A stretch of DNA of 64,000 nucleotides from Antedon mediterranea (lineage: Eukaryota; Echinodermata; Crinoidea; Comatulida; Antedonidae): contig NC_092672.1 in the NCBI RefSeq assembly GCF_964355755.1, positions 17,482,501 through 17,546,500 of the forward strand, read 5' to 3'. Position numbers and translations under genes: made by a program. The notes under the pieces were generated by a model. The model was not told where the DNA came from, searched no databases, and worked only from the letters and a program-made list of their open reading frames with translations. This document shows, piece by piece, positions 23,428 through 34,640 of the stretch; the stretch's first letter is position 1, and each line of letters starts with the position of its first letter.

Positions 23428-24014
23428 GCCTAGTTAGCCTAGGGCCAGGCATACAGTATTTAGGGCCTACTATGCCTAGAGTCCAGATATGATATTACAT
23501 AGGCCTCCATCATAGGCTAGAATAGTTTAGCTATAACTATACCTACCTAGTGAGGAAGACTAGCCATAAACCTATGTAGGAAGGCGGCTAACTTTCTTAG
23601 CTACCTGTAAAAGTACTCTCGGTCATCATTTTTTAGAGTTTAGTTTCGCACATTCTTGGTAGATTTTCCTTTTATTTTATTAATCTTTATTTGTATACCT
23701 TTGTCATGGAATGGAATAATGAATAAAGAGAGAAAAAAAAGTGCCTCTTGTAGTTGTACACCGACATATAGGGTACCGTAAGTAAAAATAAACACCATAA
23801 AACGTATGGTCACATTATTAACGGCTGTATTACAGCAACTACTGTACTGTAGTATGAATTTTTCACTGCCAATCATAAAATCATGCAAAAATTAGCTTGT
23901 ACTTACTTCTGAACATCAGTTACAGCACACCACGCCCAAGCCCATCCACCAATAACATACTTCTTGGCTTCATTCCCACAGCAGCCACCTATAAATAGTG
24001 TTTACAGGATTTAC
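23428..24014. other. intergenic, nothing recognised
   Basis: TAGGCC-rich then AT-rich sequence without a supported gene. A short GTATACCTTTGTCATGG segment near 23693 resembles the 3' end of the L1-like LINE at about 29640. Confidence 0.35.
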
Positions 24015-24462
24015 TATATGGGTGATTCTATGAGGTTGGGTCAAAAAGTGTGACATATGTCACACTTTGAAAGTTGATATTGTGAAAATAATGTTACCCA
24101 CAATATATCAAAAGTTCTCCATGAAATATTTGGATAATTTTGAACAATGGCCTCTCAAACGTACACCACTACTGCAAAAACGGCACTTTTTGAGGTCTGG
24201 AGTTACTTTTATGGGCCAATATCTTTAAAGGTCCTTGATCAAATGTTATTATACTTTCTCTGCAAATAGCCTAGTATATTGTGAACACTTATCCAACATT
24301 TTAAGTTTTAAAAATAAGTATTTCGTATGTGAGGAAAACTGAAAAATTACAATTATTTAGTTGTAATTGCACTTTTCAAGATTTTTAAGACACAATATCT
24401 TCGTAACTAATTGACATACCCTATATGGGTGATTTTATGAGGTTGGGTCATAAAGTGTGACA
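24015..24462 (+). repeat. direct repeats bounding 0.4 kb, with a 24-bp palindrome
   Basis: TATATGGGTGATT(C/T)TATGAGG plus the following GTTGGGTCA and AAGTGTGACAT occur at 24015 and again at 24421. In the first copy they run into a perfect palindrome, AAAGTGTGACAT/ATGTCACACTTT (24045-24068). This could be a small terminal-direct-repeat element or a tandem duplication with loss. Non-coding. Confidence 0.65.
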
Positions 24463-25703
24463 TGTACAGTATGTAGATCCAAGGGGTGGGAACGAAATCC
24501 ATGTTCTAGGCCTCTTTTGATCTACTGCTTATGGCCTAATTCAACACAGGACGGTAAACTGTAAACGCTAAACATCGTACCTTATTATTTATATGGATCG
24601 TAAATACACGTAATATTTATATGAAAATAAATACAAAAAGATGTAGACAGTCCTCTCCTACTAGTACGCTATCTGATGAAAAAAAATGTTACCGGTAGAA
24701 TTTTATTTTTTTAATTCCACTCGGGCACTCAACTGGAAACAAACTATTTTTTTATTTTGGCCTTACGTTAAATTTTTATATATTTTGTCAATGTCAATAC
24801 AACTAAAATGTTACTGTGTTGATACTTTACATGGTTTTCGTCAACTTTTAAGAATAAAAATCGAAAAATTCATCATCATAAGATGTACCGTACTGTAGGT
24901 TTCATATACCTCAATGTTCTAAATAATATCCCTCTTAGTCCCGGGAATAGACTAATAACATATGCTGATTTAGGGTCGGTTAATGTTCTTTGAAAACCGA
25001 ACATGTTACAACATTTTTATTGACAAAAAATGGAAATTAAAATGTGTATTTCATAATAGATGCAAATAAAGTAGACGCATTCCACTGAGTTTTAAACCCT
25101 TTATTGTAGTTGCTCTTTTGGCGCTCCATAGAATAGAAACGAAAATATTGAACTTCGTGTATGCAAAATTTGAGAACGGTGTGCCAAAACAACGTCTGTA
25201 AAATCATCAATTTAAGGGATTTATTTGTTACTTTTTATGTGATTTTTCTTCATACAAGTACTTTTTATGAGGCCAAATTCTAAGGTGTGGTATTCACGGC
25301 ATATGACCGGTTGGGCTGCCGACAAGTTGAGCTGCCGGTAATTTATATGAAACGCCCAGTGCGTCTTTTACGACATTTGCGTAGTGATTAGAGTGGTTTC
25401 CTAGTACATAAGTTCATGGTCTTTAGGTTTATTGTGTCATGAAAATAAATAATATTAAAATTACATACTACAATTTTGTTGGATAGAACCGCCATAACAA
25501 CACAGCAAAGGTAAGTAGAATAGTTTCTAATCTTTCAAGGCAAAAATTCAGTGCACTCCATAATATTTTTCTCGCGTGTAGGCTTACCACGTAAAATCAC
25601 GTTGTCTCTCAAGACTAATAGAGTATTGATATTCTTCAAATAAGGTTAAATAATAATTATTTTTTATTTACTTTTTAATAGATCATATTTAATTGAATTT
25701 TAC
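24463..25703. other. gene-free region
   Basis: No supported gene. 24543-24760 is related to the interior of the hAT-like element at 34641-36342; the rest is AT-rich unique-looking sequence. Confidence 0.4.
24543..24760 (+). mobile_element. fragment of the AGGCCTCGAAT hAT-like family
   Basis: From TTCAACACAGGACGGTAAAC to the GGTAGAATTTT block, this matches 35949-36180 in the same orientation with scattered differences. The characteristic termini are not present, so it is a truncated or divergent copy. Confidence 0.65.
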
Positions 25704-25706
25704 AAT

Positions 25707-27837
25707 TAGACTAGGCTATGAATGAGGTAGGTGCCACCCGGAGAGGTAGAAATTCTCATATGACTTTTCTAGACCAGTTTTTTCTGGGGAATCCAAATAT
25801 ATTGGGTAAACGGGCTGTAACCTGAGAACTTTCGCGTGAGGGCGCTTTTTTCAAAATGGCTGCCAGTTACAGTAGACTATGATATCTTGGCAACCACTGG
25901 TCATAGAGAGGTGATTTTGGTGTCAAATTATTCGGAATGTACATGTTCCTATTTGATGTAATAGAACATTTTGTCAGAAAATGGCCGAAAATACCTCTAT
26001 TGACCTTTGACCCAATATCTAACAGATATCATATCTCTGTAACTACTGGACACAGAAAGTTGTAATTGGTGTCAAACTCTCCAGAATATAGATGTTTATA
26101 TTCAGACTAATAGAACATTATCTGTAAAAATGACCGGAAATAATGTTACTGACCTTTGACCCAAAATGCAAGACATTTCTCCCATCTGATCACGTTAATC
26201 TTGTCAATTAATTCATTTTGTGCCAATTGGAGGTTGACATTCTCATATTATTTTCTGGACCAGTTTTTCATGTGCAATCCAAATATATGAGATAAATAAG
26301 CCATAACAAGGCCAAGAATTTAATTCTTTTACTACATACATGCTTCCCTTTAGTGTTTCAGACTGTATGTCGTGTATTAATCTTCAAGATCGCTCACATC
26401 ACTGCAATCTGAAAAGTCTTCATATTCATTATGTGTAAACAGTTCCTGGACATCAGTGGGAATCACTGTCTCAATCCATTTAGGCTCCATTTGTTCGTTC
26501 CATCCATTGTGTGTACTGTTGTTGACAAAATCATTGACGTCTGCTGATTGCCATTCTTTAGTAATGAAGTGTGCTCTAAGTACCGTACTGACGCGGGTAT
26601 AAGCCCATACTCGGGTATAAGCCCACCCCCGACTTTTGACTAATTTTCATGAAAAATGAGGCACTCGGGTATAAGCCCACCCATTAATTCGAAGATCTAC
26701 AGTGTGTGTCGTAATACATTATTTTGCTTTTGGCGACGTCCATACACCGAATATACCTACCTTTGATCATAACCAAGCTAGGCTAATATACGCTAGGCCA
26801 TATGAGGCCTAGCGGTCCTGTTTTGTTTACACTCCATTGCGGTCGAAGATCGCTTCACACACGACGCTACAAGTCGCCAAAACGGAAAACCACTATTTGG
26901 TATCGGCTGCCATAAACAAGCTTATTAAATTTCTTTGGTACATTTCTATTTAACGAACATTGTATACTTGCTTTTGTGCTTGATAAAATTCTTGTTAAAT
27001 TGATGTTTAAAATAAGATATTCTACGATAAATTACACGAACTAATTTTCCGACACTCTACACCTCGTGTATTTAGAGGCAACGTCGTACACGTGAGGGCG
27101 CTCGCTCGCATGGTGGAATACACAGTGTACATGTGCTGTTTTTGACGATCTGCATTTTTGGATCCTCGGGTATAAGCCCACCCCCCAAACTTGACGTGAT
27201 TTCATGTTCGAGGGGGGTGGGCTTATACCCGCGTCAGTACGGTATATGAAACTCAAGGGTCTGCTGACATAGTGGCAGTAATTATATATCTGTAATCTTC
27301 TTGTGTCTGGAAAACTTTCTGTTGAAGATATCATATCTTGCTTGATTTACACTTTTCCCTTTCACTCCATACAATAGTGAAACATACTCTTCAAATTCCT
27401 CATACAACTCTTTTGATGGAACATCTGACACTCCAAGGTTGCAGAATGTGTCAACAAATTTTGCTTTTGATTCCAGAAGCTTCCAGCAGGTACGTTTTCC
27501 TTTCCGAAAGAAAGCGGAGTTATAATCGTTACCTGTGAAAGCATGGAATCCAATAAGGGATGATTTCTGCGATTTTGTTAAATCAATGTCACTCAATTTC
27601 AGTACCTTTCGGTATTTCCCAGTGTTTGTATCAATAATTACCCTCTGCCCATCATCTATGAAATGAGATAGTGCAATGACTGGAATATCAATGTCTCCAG
27701 AATGGGAACGAATTATTGCTACGCCTTGATTGTTATTTGTTAAAGCATGCTTTGCATGCAGGATGACTTTCGTGTAGGCTTCTTCTTCCGGCTACTATTA
27801 AGCTCCGGAACTAATACAACATCTCAGTTAGTAACGT
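25707..27837. repeat. left terminal inverted repeat of element 1
   Basis: Inverse of 29993-31480 apart from the 660-bp insertion at 26583-27242 and scattered substitutions. The inner boundary lies near CATCTACGTTACTAACTGAG, read on the minus strand. Confidence 0.85.
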
Positions 27838-28057
27838 AGATGTATTCTTTGTACGATGAAAAGTAGATAACATCACTCCTCATATAAGTTAGAATGCTTT
27901 CTTTCTTTGACACTAGTACACAGCGAATAAGCTCAATCAATCTGGTCTTGTTCTCGCCGTTGGCAAGGAAATTGTTGAAATCACGGGCCAACTTTGATAT
28001 TGTTGAGCTTACAATTACTTTTGGTGCAATACCGCGCATGTTTTCGATTTTTGGCAA
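26377..28057 (-). pseudogene. XPG/FEN1-like nuclease gene of element 1, near-complete 3' part
   Basis: Minus-strand frame. The N-terminal piece (28057-27824) includes KTRLIELIRCVL. After one stop (TGA) and a one-base shift near 27805 it continues with EEAYTKVILHAKHALTNNN and RSHSGDIDIPVIALSHF, then LIGFHAFTGNDYNSAFFRKG. It ends with an acidic tail, DCSDVSDLED, at 26377. The order of an acidic EEADT-type motif, a DIDI motif and a G-x-D block resembles the internal region of FEN1/XPG nucleases; this domain reading is mine. The usual D of EEADT is Y here. A TA-flanked element (26583-27242) splits the last part. The gene's 3' half lies inside the terminal inverted repeat, so element 1 carries that half twice. 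Confidence 0.68.
26583..27242. mobile_element. TA-flanked miniature element inside the nuclease gene
   Basis: Inverted termini CCGTACTGACGCGGGTATAA, with TA at 26581-26582 and 27243-27244. A second GGGTATAAGCCCACCCC block lies inside each end. The other arm of the host transposon (about 30590-30600, inverse) has the site uninterrupted with one TA, proving a 660-bp insertion. It occurred after the two arms had formed. Non-coding. Confidence 0.9.
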
Positions 28058-29464
28058 AGTTATGATTTTAAAAACACTGGGTTTAGCAAAGTTAATCTAC
28101 AACGTAAGTATTATAGATACCCCTGAATGCGTTTTAAATGAAGTCGATAAAATTGTATTCGATTTTATTTGGAATAATAAAACAGAAAAGATAAAAAGAT
28201 TAACATTAATCAATGATTATAATAGTGGTGGAATAAATGCTCCAGACTTCAGATCTCAAGTCAATGCACTACAAATGTCATTCTTAAAAGATTGTACAAT
28301 GATGACACTTCAAAATGGAAGTGTTTACCTAAAATGTATTTTAACAAAATAGGTCCAAGAGAGGTTATTGAAAATATATCAAATGTAAAATATAAAGAAA
28401 CAGATTACAGCAGTATGCCTTTATTATATAAATCAATGTTAAAGTATTTAGCTGAATTCAATCAATATTCTGTCAAAATGTCACTTTCCTATGAACAAAT
28501 TATAGAACAACCTATATGGGGCAACAACTTGATAACACACAATGGTTTCTCACTCCTTTATAGGAATTGGATTAGATCTGGTATAACAAAGATGAAACAT
28601 ATTATAATTGATGACAGATTTATTAATACAAATGAATTACTATTTTTGTTAAATATCAAATCGAATTGGATTGCTGAATTGTCATGTCTACTAAAAGCAA
28701 TACCACGAGAATGGAAAGATATAATTTATTCAAAAATTGATAATGTAAAAGTTAACGAAGTTATATCAATACAGTATAGTAAATTGAGTTGTAAAAACAT
28801 TCGTCTCTTTTTTATCAAAGAAAAATGTAAAGAACCAACCAAGAGTAAAACAAAGTGGGAAACACATTTTAATATAGCGAACGATTGGACACTGACGTGG
28901 AAAAGAAAAGTAAATGATATTAAAGATAACAAACTTAAACAGCTAAATTTCAAACTGTTGCATTGTATTATTCCTACCAATAGAAGGCTCTTTAAATGGA
29001 ATATTAATAATACAGACACTTGCCTGCAATGTAATGTAATAGAAGATGATAAACACTTCTTTTACCAATGTACTGAAGCAAATGAGTTATGGAAATACAT
29101 TAATGTTTATACCACATATAAGTTTGGAATTGAGGCAAACTTTCAAAATATTGTACTCGGTACAAGAAACAGATATGTTGACCACATGTTCTCTCTTGGA
29201 TGCTTCTGTAAGCACACATTTTGAAAAAAGTAAAGAAATGGAATTATGGTTCACTTTCTCGCCTCTTTTTGGCAGAAAAAAATAATAGGTTATACCTTAA
29301 CCGACTATTATAATACGGTATATTCTACAGAGGTTTATATAACGCTGTGCAGTGCCAATAGGTGGTTAAATCTTTATATAGAATTATTAAAAAAAAAAAT
29401 GAAAATAAATGAAATAAATATTAAAAACAAAACGAAACGTAACATAAGTAAGCAACAAATATAA
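28042..29464 (+). pseudogene. L1-like ORF2 C-terminal region
   Basis: Three overlapping frames (to 28352, 28292-29224, then to 29285 or 29464) together give the L1-type C-terminus. GKVMILKTLGLAKLIYN and FDFIWNNKTEKIKR come first, then a long connection, and then a Cys/His knuckle CLQC...KHFFYQC near 29015-29070. The reverse transcriptase and endonuclease are absent. Frameshifts near 28320 and 29190 show that it is dead. Confidence 0.7.
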
Positions 29465-29992
29465 CCATGAGACATAAAACTAAAACACAAGAGTAAGGAA
29501 AGAATTTTTTTTTAAGCTTACTATAATTATTTGAATTTTATATTTTTATTTATGTTCTTATTGTAAAAAAAAAAAAAAAAAAAAGAATTAAGAAAATAAT
29601 TGTATTGCATTTTATATATTGTAAATATTTATTTATTTATATACCTTTGTCGTGGGTATGTATGTATGCATGTGTGCAATCATGTACTCGAATATATGCA
29701 CTTGTGTGTTTTGTACAGAGACATAGACCTATTGTAGAAAGGAATAGTTAAAATAAAAGAAAATAATGAAAAAAGTGGATAATACATATAAAAGTATAAA
29801 GTATATATATATATATATTTGACCGAATTGTTTCGATCAAATCGTACTAAAGATAAAAGAAAGTACAAGAAAATAACAGAACAGAATAACAAGGGAATAT
29901 ATATTTGGATGAAGTGTAAAATCATTGTATTGATCATTTGAGAATGAAATGAATAAAATAGTGGTTAACGCCACAAAAGAGAGAAAAAAAAA
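28042..29992 (+). mobile_element. 5'-truncated L1-like LINE in the centre of element 1
   Basis: Starts at the conserved GKVMILKTLGLAKLIYN block that follows the reverse transcriptase in L1-type ORF2 proteins. It runs through the C-terminal zinc-knuckle region, and a long 3' untranslated region with an internal A tract (about 29566-29584) ends in an A-rich GAGAGAAAAAAAAAG just before the right inverted repeat. Its exact fit between nuclease coding sequence and the right repeat shows that it inserted into an already palindromic transposon. Confidence 0.72.
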
Positions 29993-31480
29993 GAATGCAT
30001 CTACGTTACTAACTGAGATTTTGTATTGGTTCCGGAGCTTAATAGTAGCCAAGAAGAAGCCGACACGAAAGTCATCCTGCATGCAAAGCATGCTTTAACA
30101 AATAACAATCAAGGCGTAGCAATAATTCGTTCCCATTCTGGAGACTTTGACATTCCAGTCATTTCACTATCTCATTTCATAGGGTGATGGGCAGAGGGTA
30201 ATTATTGATACAAACACTGGGAAATACCGAAATGTACTGAAATTGAGTGACATTGATTTAACAAAAGCGCAGAAATCATACCTTATTGGATTCCATGCTT
30301 TCACAGGTAACGAGTATAACTCCGCTTTCGTTCGGAAAGGAAAACGTACCTGCTGGAAGCTTCTGGAATCAAAAGCAAAATGTGTTGACACATTCTGCAA
30401 CCTTGGAGTGTCAGATGTTCCATCAAAAGAGTTGTATGAGGAACTTGAAGAGTATGTTTCACCATTGTATGGAGTGAAGGGGAAAAGTGTAAATCAAGCA
30501 AGATATGATATCTTCAACAGAAAGTTTTCCAGACACAACAAGATTACAGATATATCATTACTGCCACTATGTCAGCAGACCCTTGAGTTTCATATACTTA
30601 GAGCAAACTTCATTACTATAAGAATGGCAATCAGCAGACGTCAATGATTTTGTCAACAACAGTACACACAATGGATGGAACGAACAAATGGAGCCTAAAT
30701 GGATTGAGACAGTGATTCCCACTGATGTCCAGGAACTGTTTACACATAATGAATATGAAGACTTTTCAGATTGCAGTGATGTGAGCGATCTTGAAGATTA
30801 ATACACGACATACAGACTGAAACACTAAAGGGAAGCATGTATGTAGTAAAAGAATTAAATTCTTGGCCTTGTTAGGGCTTATTTATCTTTTATCTCATAT
30901 TACTCGGATTGCACATGAAAAACTGGTCAAGAAAATAATATGAGAATGTCAACCTCCAATTGGCACAAAATGAATTAATTGACAGGATTAACGTGATCAG
31001 ATAGGAGAAATCTCTTGCATTTTGGGTCAAAGGTCAGTAACGTTATTTCCGGTTATTTTTTACAGATAATGTTCTATTAGTTTGAATATAAACATCTATA
31101 TTCTGGAGAGTTTGACACCAATTACAACTTTCTGTGTCCAGTAGTTACGGAGATATGATATCTGTTAGATATTGGGTCAAAGGTCAATAGAGGTATTTAC
31201 AGCCATTTTCTGACAAAATTTTCTATTACATCAAATAGGAACATGTACATTCCAAACAATTTGACACCAAAATCAACTCTCTATGACCAGTGGTTGCCAA
31301 GATATCATAGTCTACTGTAACTGGCAGCCATTTTGAAAAAAGCGCCCTCACGCGAAAGTTCTCAGGTTACAGCCCGTTTACCCAATATATTTGGATTCCC
31401 CAGAAAAAACTGGTCTAGAAAAGTTATATGAGAATTTCTACCTCTCCGGGTGGCACCTACCTCATTCATAGCCTAGTCTA
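29993..31480. repeat. right terminal inverted repeat of element 1
   Basis: About 1.49 kb, inverse of 25707-27837 without the 660-bp insertion. It starts near CATCTACGTTACTAACTGAG and ends CCTACCTCATTCATAGCCTA + GTCTA. Confidence 0.85.
29999..30801 (+). pseudogene. inverted duplicate of the nuclease gene 3' half
   Basis: Plus-strand copy inside the right repeat. It reads LVPELNSSQEEADTKVILHA, then RSHSGDFDIPVISLSHF, with a frameshift near 30181. It continues LIGFHAFTGNEYNSAFVRKG and the C-terminal tail to the stop at 30799-30801, with a one-base insertion near 30620. The EEADT aspartate is kept here but the G-x-D block reads GNE. It has no N-terminal part, so it can only be a by-product of the gene lying in the repeat. 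Confidence 0.68.
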
Positions 31481-31483
31481 AAT

Positions 31484-32379
31484 GTCAACACGCAAAATAT
31501 TTTACTAAAATACGGTGATGTACAGTAATTATTTTACCGAAAAATGGAATAGGCTTAGCTTATACAACTGCCGCCTGAAGGGGGCAACATGTTTACGTTA
31601 TTTTTCTTTTTTTTTGTTTCAGGCCTTACATTTTGGAATCTACAAGTCAGATTTTCATAATTATTTTTTTAATTGTACACATCCACGTCAAATAGCGATA
31701 ATGGGAAATTAAGTGTTCCGAGAGCCATTTTAATTTTAAAGTTAGCCAGAGCCTTTTTTGATAGGCTAGAAAGTTACCGAACATTTCGAGCGACACAAGT
31801 TCTGACTTCCGTGTTTTATAGGCTGTCTAAATTTCCTTTCTAACTCGTTTATATTAAATTATATTGCTGTTTAATTGATTTCTGTGTATTAGGAACATTT
31901 ATATTAAACAAAAACCACAGCAATAACAATTTTAGTTGATTATGGATTAATTTATTTGAATTCTAAGATAAACGTCTAAGTGTAAGTGTAAACAAAGCGA
32001 GTCATATGACGAAAACAAGAAAACTACCTAGTTTGTTAAAATAGTTAACATTAATTTTGAATTTTTAAATGAACTTCTGAAAACGCTATAATATAGTCTT
32101 TATGTATTTTCTAAGAATTCCAAAAATAAGCTTGGTGATATTTTTCAAACAATTTCTTTAAGGAGTTGAATATAGAGGTGTTTTAAGCGAAAGCACGGTG
32201 TGCGTAGGCCTAAGAATACGCGGCAGGGCTGGAATAATCGTTTTCTTAGGCAAGAGAATGACGGAAGATGCGCTTCCTCATTGGCCCCTCGATTGTAATT
32301 CTTGTTAAGTGGCTGATTCATAATCTTAATATATGAGACACAGGGCTTATAAATCTAATCTATTCCAATCTTAAACGTT
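31484..32379. other. intergenic, nothing recognised
   Basis: AT-rich. A 65-codon open frame (31515-31712) has no motif. No terminal repeats seen. Confidence 0.4.
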
Positions 32380-32664
32380 TACAAATGAAATTTTATCGGA
32401 GCGCCTACAACAGCTCCATAATGAACAAATCATTTCATCATATTTAGTATAACATCATGCTAAAATGCCTTGAAAACTAGGCAGAAGCAGGTTGCCGTTA
32501 CGTTAGTATACTGTAGCTAGGCCTAGCCTACTCAGGCCTAGCAAACGAGGTGACGATGTACAATCTGTGTGGTGAGGCATTTATGTTCGGTGTATAAGAC
32601 GCACCCTTAATTTAGAGGTCAAATTTGCGTGTCAAAAGTGCGACTTATACACCGAAATATACGG
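32380..32664. mobile_element. truncated copy of the CCGTATATTTCGG element
   Basis: Inverse of 2439-2700. It ends CACCGAAATATACGG at 32664, followed by TA. Only one terminus and about 285 bp are kept; the other end is missing. Confidence 0.8.
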
Positions 32665-32706
32665 TATGCCTGTAAATTAATGAGAAATTGTTGTTGATTA
32701 TTACTA

Positions 32707-33454
32707 CAGTCGACTCCGCCTAAGTCGAATTCGCGTAAGTCGAAAAATCGCGAAAGTCGAATTTTTAGGAAAGTCCCAATTCTTTCCTATACATTACTGT
32801 GTAATTTTTATTTCTAAGTCGAATTTTTCTAAGTCAAAATTCGTCTAAGTCGACGTCTTTTTGCGGTCCGAATACACACATTCTTTAGTGATTTATATCG
32901 TATAAGTCGAAGTCACAAATTACGCGGCAAAAATGATGAAACGTACGTAATTCGATAAACAAACAACGGAGGGGATAATGTGGGACCATATCGGTTCTCT
33001 CAAGCAGGTTCTATAGTATAGGCGGCGTCCTACAACTCGCGCTAGTGTATAGTTTATGAGTTGTTTCAGAGTTGAGAACTTGAGCGGCGTTTTGTGGGTA
33101 CCTATTTTGTGCTAGACAGATGGCAATAAACAATGGATACCGATTTCGAATAAGAACCGAAATGTATTTATTATACGTTTTTGTATTGTTTCGGAAAAAT
33201 ACAGTTTATCATTGCCGATAAAGAGGCTTAGCATTTATTAGGCCTAGCTAGCTAGCTAACCAAACTCAATTCAAGAAGTCTCTTCGCGTGGGCCGCGATC
33301 GCGACAGGACAGGGTCAACTAGGCTTAGTAGCCATAGCGCGGCTAGTGAGTGAACCTAGGCCTAGGATTTTTTTGGCAAATCTGCAAGTCGAAGTTCGCG
33401 TAACTCGAATTTTTATACCGGTCCCATTAGATTCGACTTAGGCGGAGTCGACTG
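32707..33454. mobile_element. TA-flanked pogo-like miniature element
   Basis: Termini CAGTCGACTCCGCCTAAGTC(GAAT) are exact inverses over about 24 bp, bounded by TA at 32705-32706 and 33455-33456. Further AAGTCGAA repeats lie inside both ends. A CAGTCGA start with a TA duplication is typical of pogo/Tigger-type elements. Non-coding, 748 bp. Confidence 0.85.
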
Positions 33455-33456
33455 TA

Positions 33457-34632
33457 TTTCTATTGTATTGAAGTATGCAGACAGCTTAACAACAACCCTC
33501 TGTGGTCTATAAAAAAAAAACATTAAATTAATAATAATCATTATTTAGTTATATTTGTAGTCATTTATTTTTATTTTCTTAGGCCTATAAATACGCGCGC
33601 CCGACAATGAACACGCGCCAACAATGCACACACTACTACTCCACTATAATAGGCTAAAGCCTGTCTCTCCTAACTGTAAACTTGATTTTTAAATGAAATA
33701 AAGAGGCTTTGTAAAGTTTTATGATTAAAAACAGCTTTCCTATATTATATAATGTTCTTATTATTTTAAAAAGCAACATTGTTAATCTTATGGTGTAAAA
33801 AAATGATTTTAGCTACAACAATGTGTTCCAGTTTTAGCAGTACAATACCCAAGAAGGCACATGTTTAAGCAGCCATTAAAAAAAAAATTCCACCAACGAA
33901 ATTTTGTTATTAACTACTATTGAAAAATCAAATATCCAGAAAATATAAAACCAACCTTCTAAAAAAATTAGGTTGTTTTTATTACAGCCTCAACAAATTA
34001 GACAAAATTTTAAATGGATTCGCCAAGCAAGTACTGTAGGCATACGTTTAATAAAAATTTACCCAAGATTGTCGTAAGCTCTTTTGTTCAAACTTGTTAT
34101 TTATAGCAATAATCCACCCGTTCCGGCATGCACGCTAGGCCTCCAGCCTAGGCCTACTCCTCGATCAATCGATGTCGCTGGTGGGGAATTTCCCAGCGAT
34201 AAGAAATCGGCGAAATAGCTCATAAACGGCCTACATTTTAATGTTATATCTTTAATGCCAGTGTAATTTTACGTATGGATAAAACAATATAAAACTCAAT
34301 GTTTTTCGCGTAATGAAGCATAAGACGGATTCGGAATAGTTTTTGGGTTTAAAAATGGTAGCTAGCTAGGCTAAGGCCTAGAAGTAGAAGCCCTAGGCTA
34401 GGCCTGTGCCTAAAAAAAATGAGTAAATTCTATTGGGCAATACTATCATGTGTAAATATTGTACATTATGTAATTAAGTTAAATTATGTTATATACTGAA
34501 TTTTAGTTAAAATACAGTATAAATTTTTAAAATTCTTTGTACTGAGGCTATATAAATCGAACGATTGATTGATTGATCCATAAAAAAATAAGAATGTAAA
34601 AATACTGATGGATAAACCTATGTAAAAATTAA
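33457..34632. other. intergenic, nothing recognised
   Basis: AT-rich with scattered TAGGCCTA motifs; no supported gene. Confidence 0.4.
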
Positions 34633-34640
34633 GCCAACTC

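Larger units (their letters stand above)
25707..31480. mobile_element. long-TIR DNA transposon carrying an XPG-like nuclease gene (element 1)
   Basis: The ends TAGACTAGGCTATGAATGAG and its inverse bound the element, with a 3-bp duplication AAT at 25704-25706 and 31481-31483. The terminal inverted repeats are about 1.48 kb: 25707-27837, which includes a 660-bp inserted element, and 29993-31480. The subterminal part has repeated modules with TTGACCTTTGACCCAA and AACTACTGGACACAG-type motifs. Both repeats contain the 3' half of the same nuclease gene. The unique centre is only about 0.2 kb of nuclease N-terminal coding plus an L1-like LINE. XPG-type nucleases and short 3-4-bp duplications are features I recall for the Academ superfamily; no transposase is present here, so that assignment is an inference. 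Confidence 0.78.
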
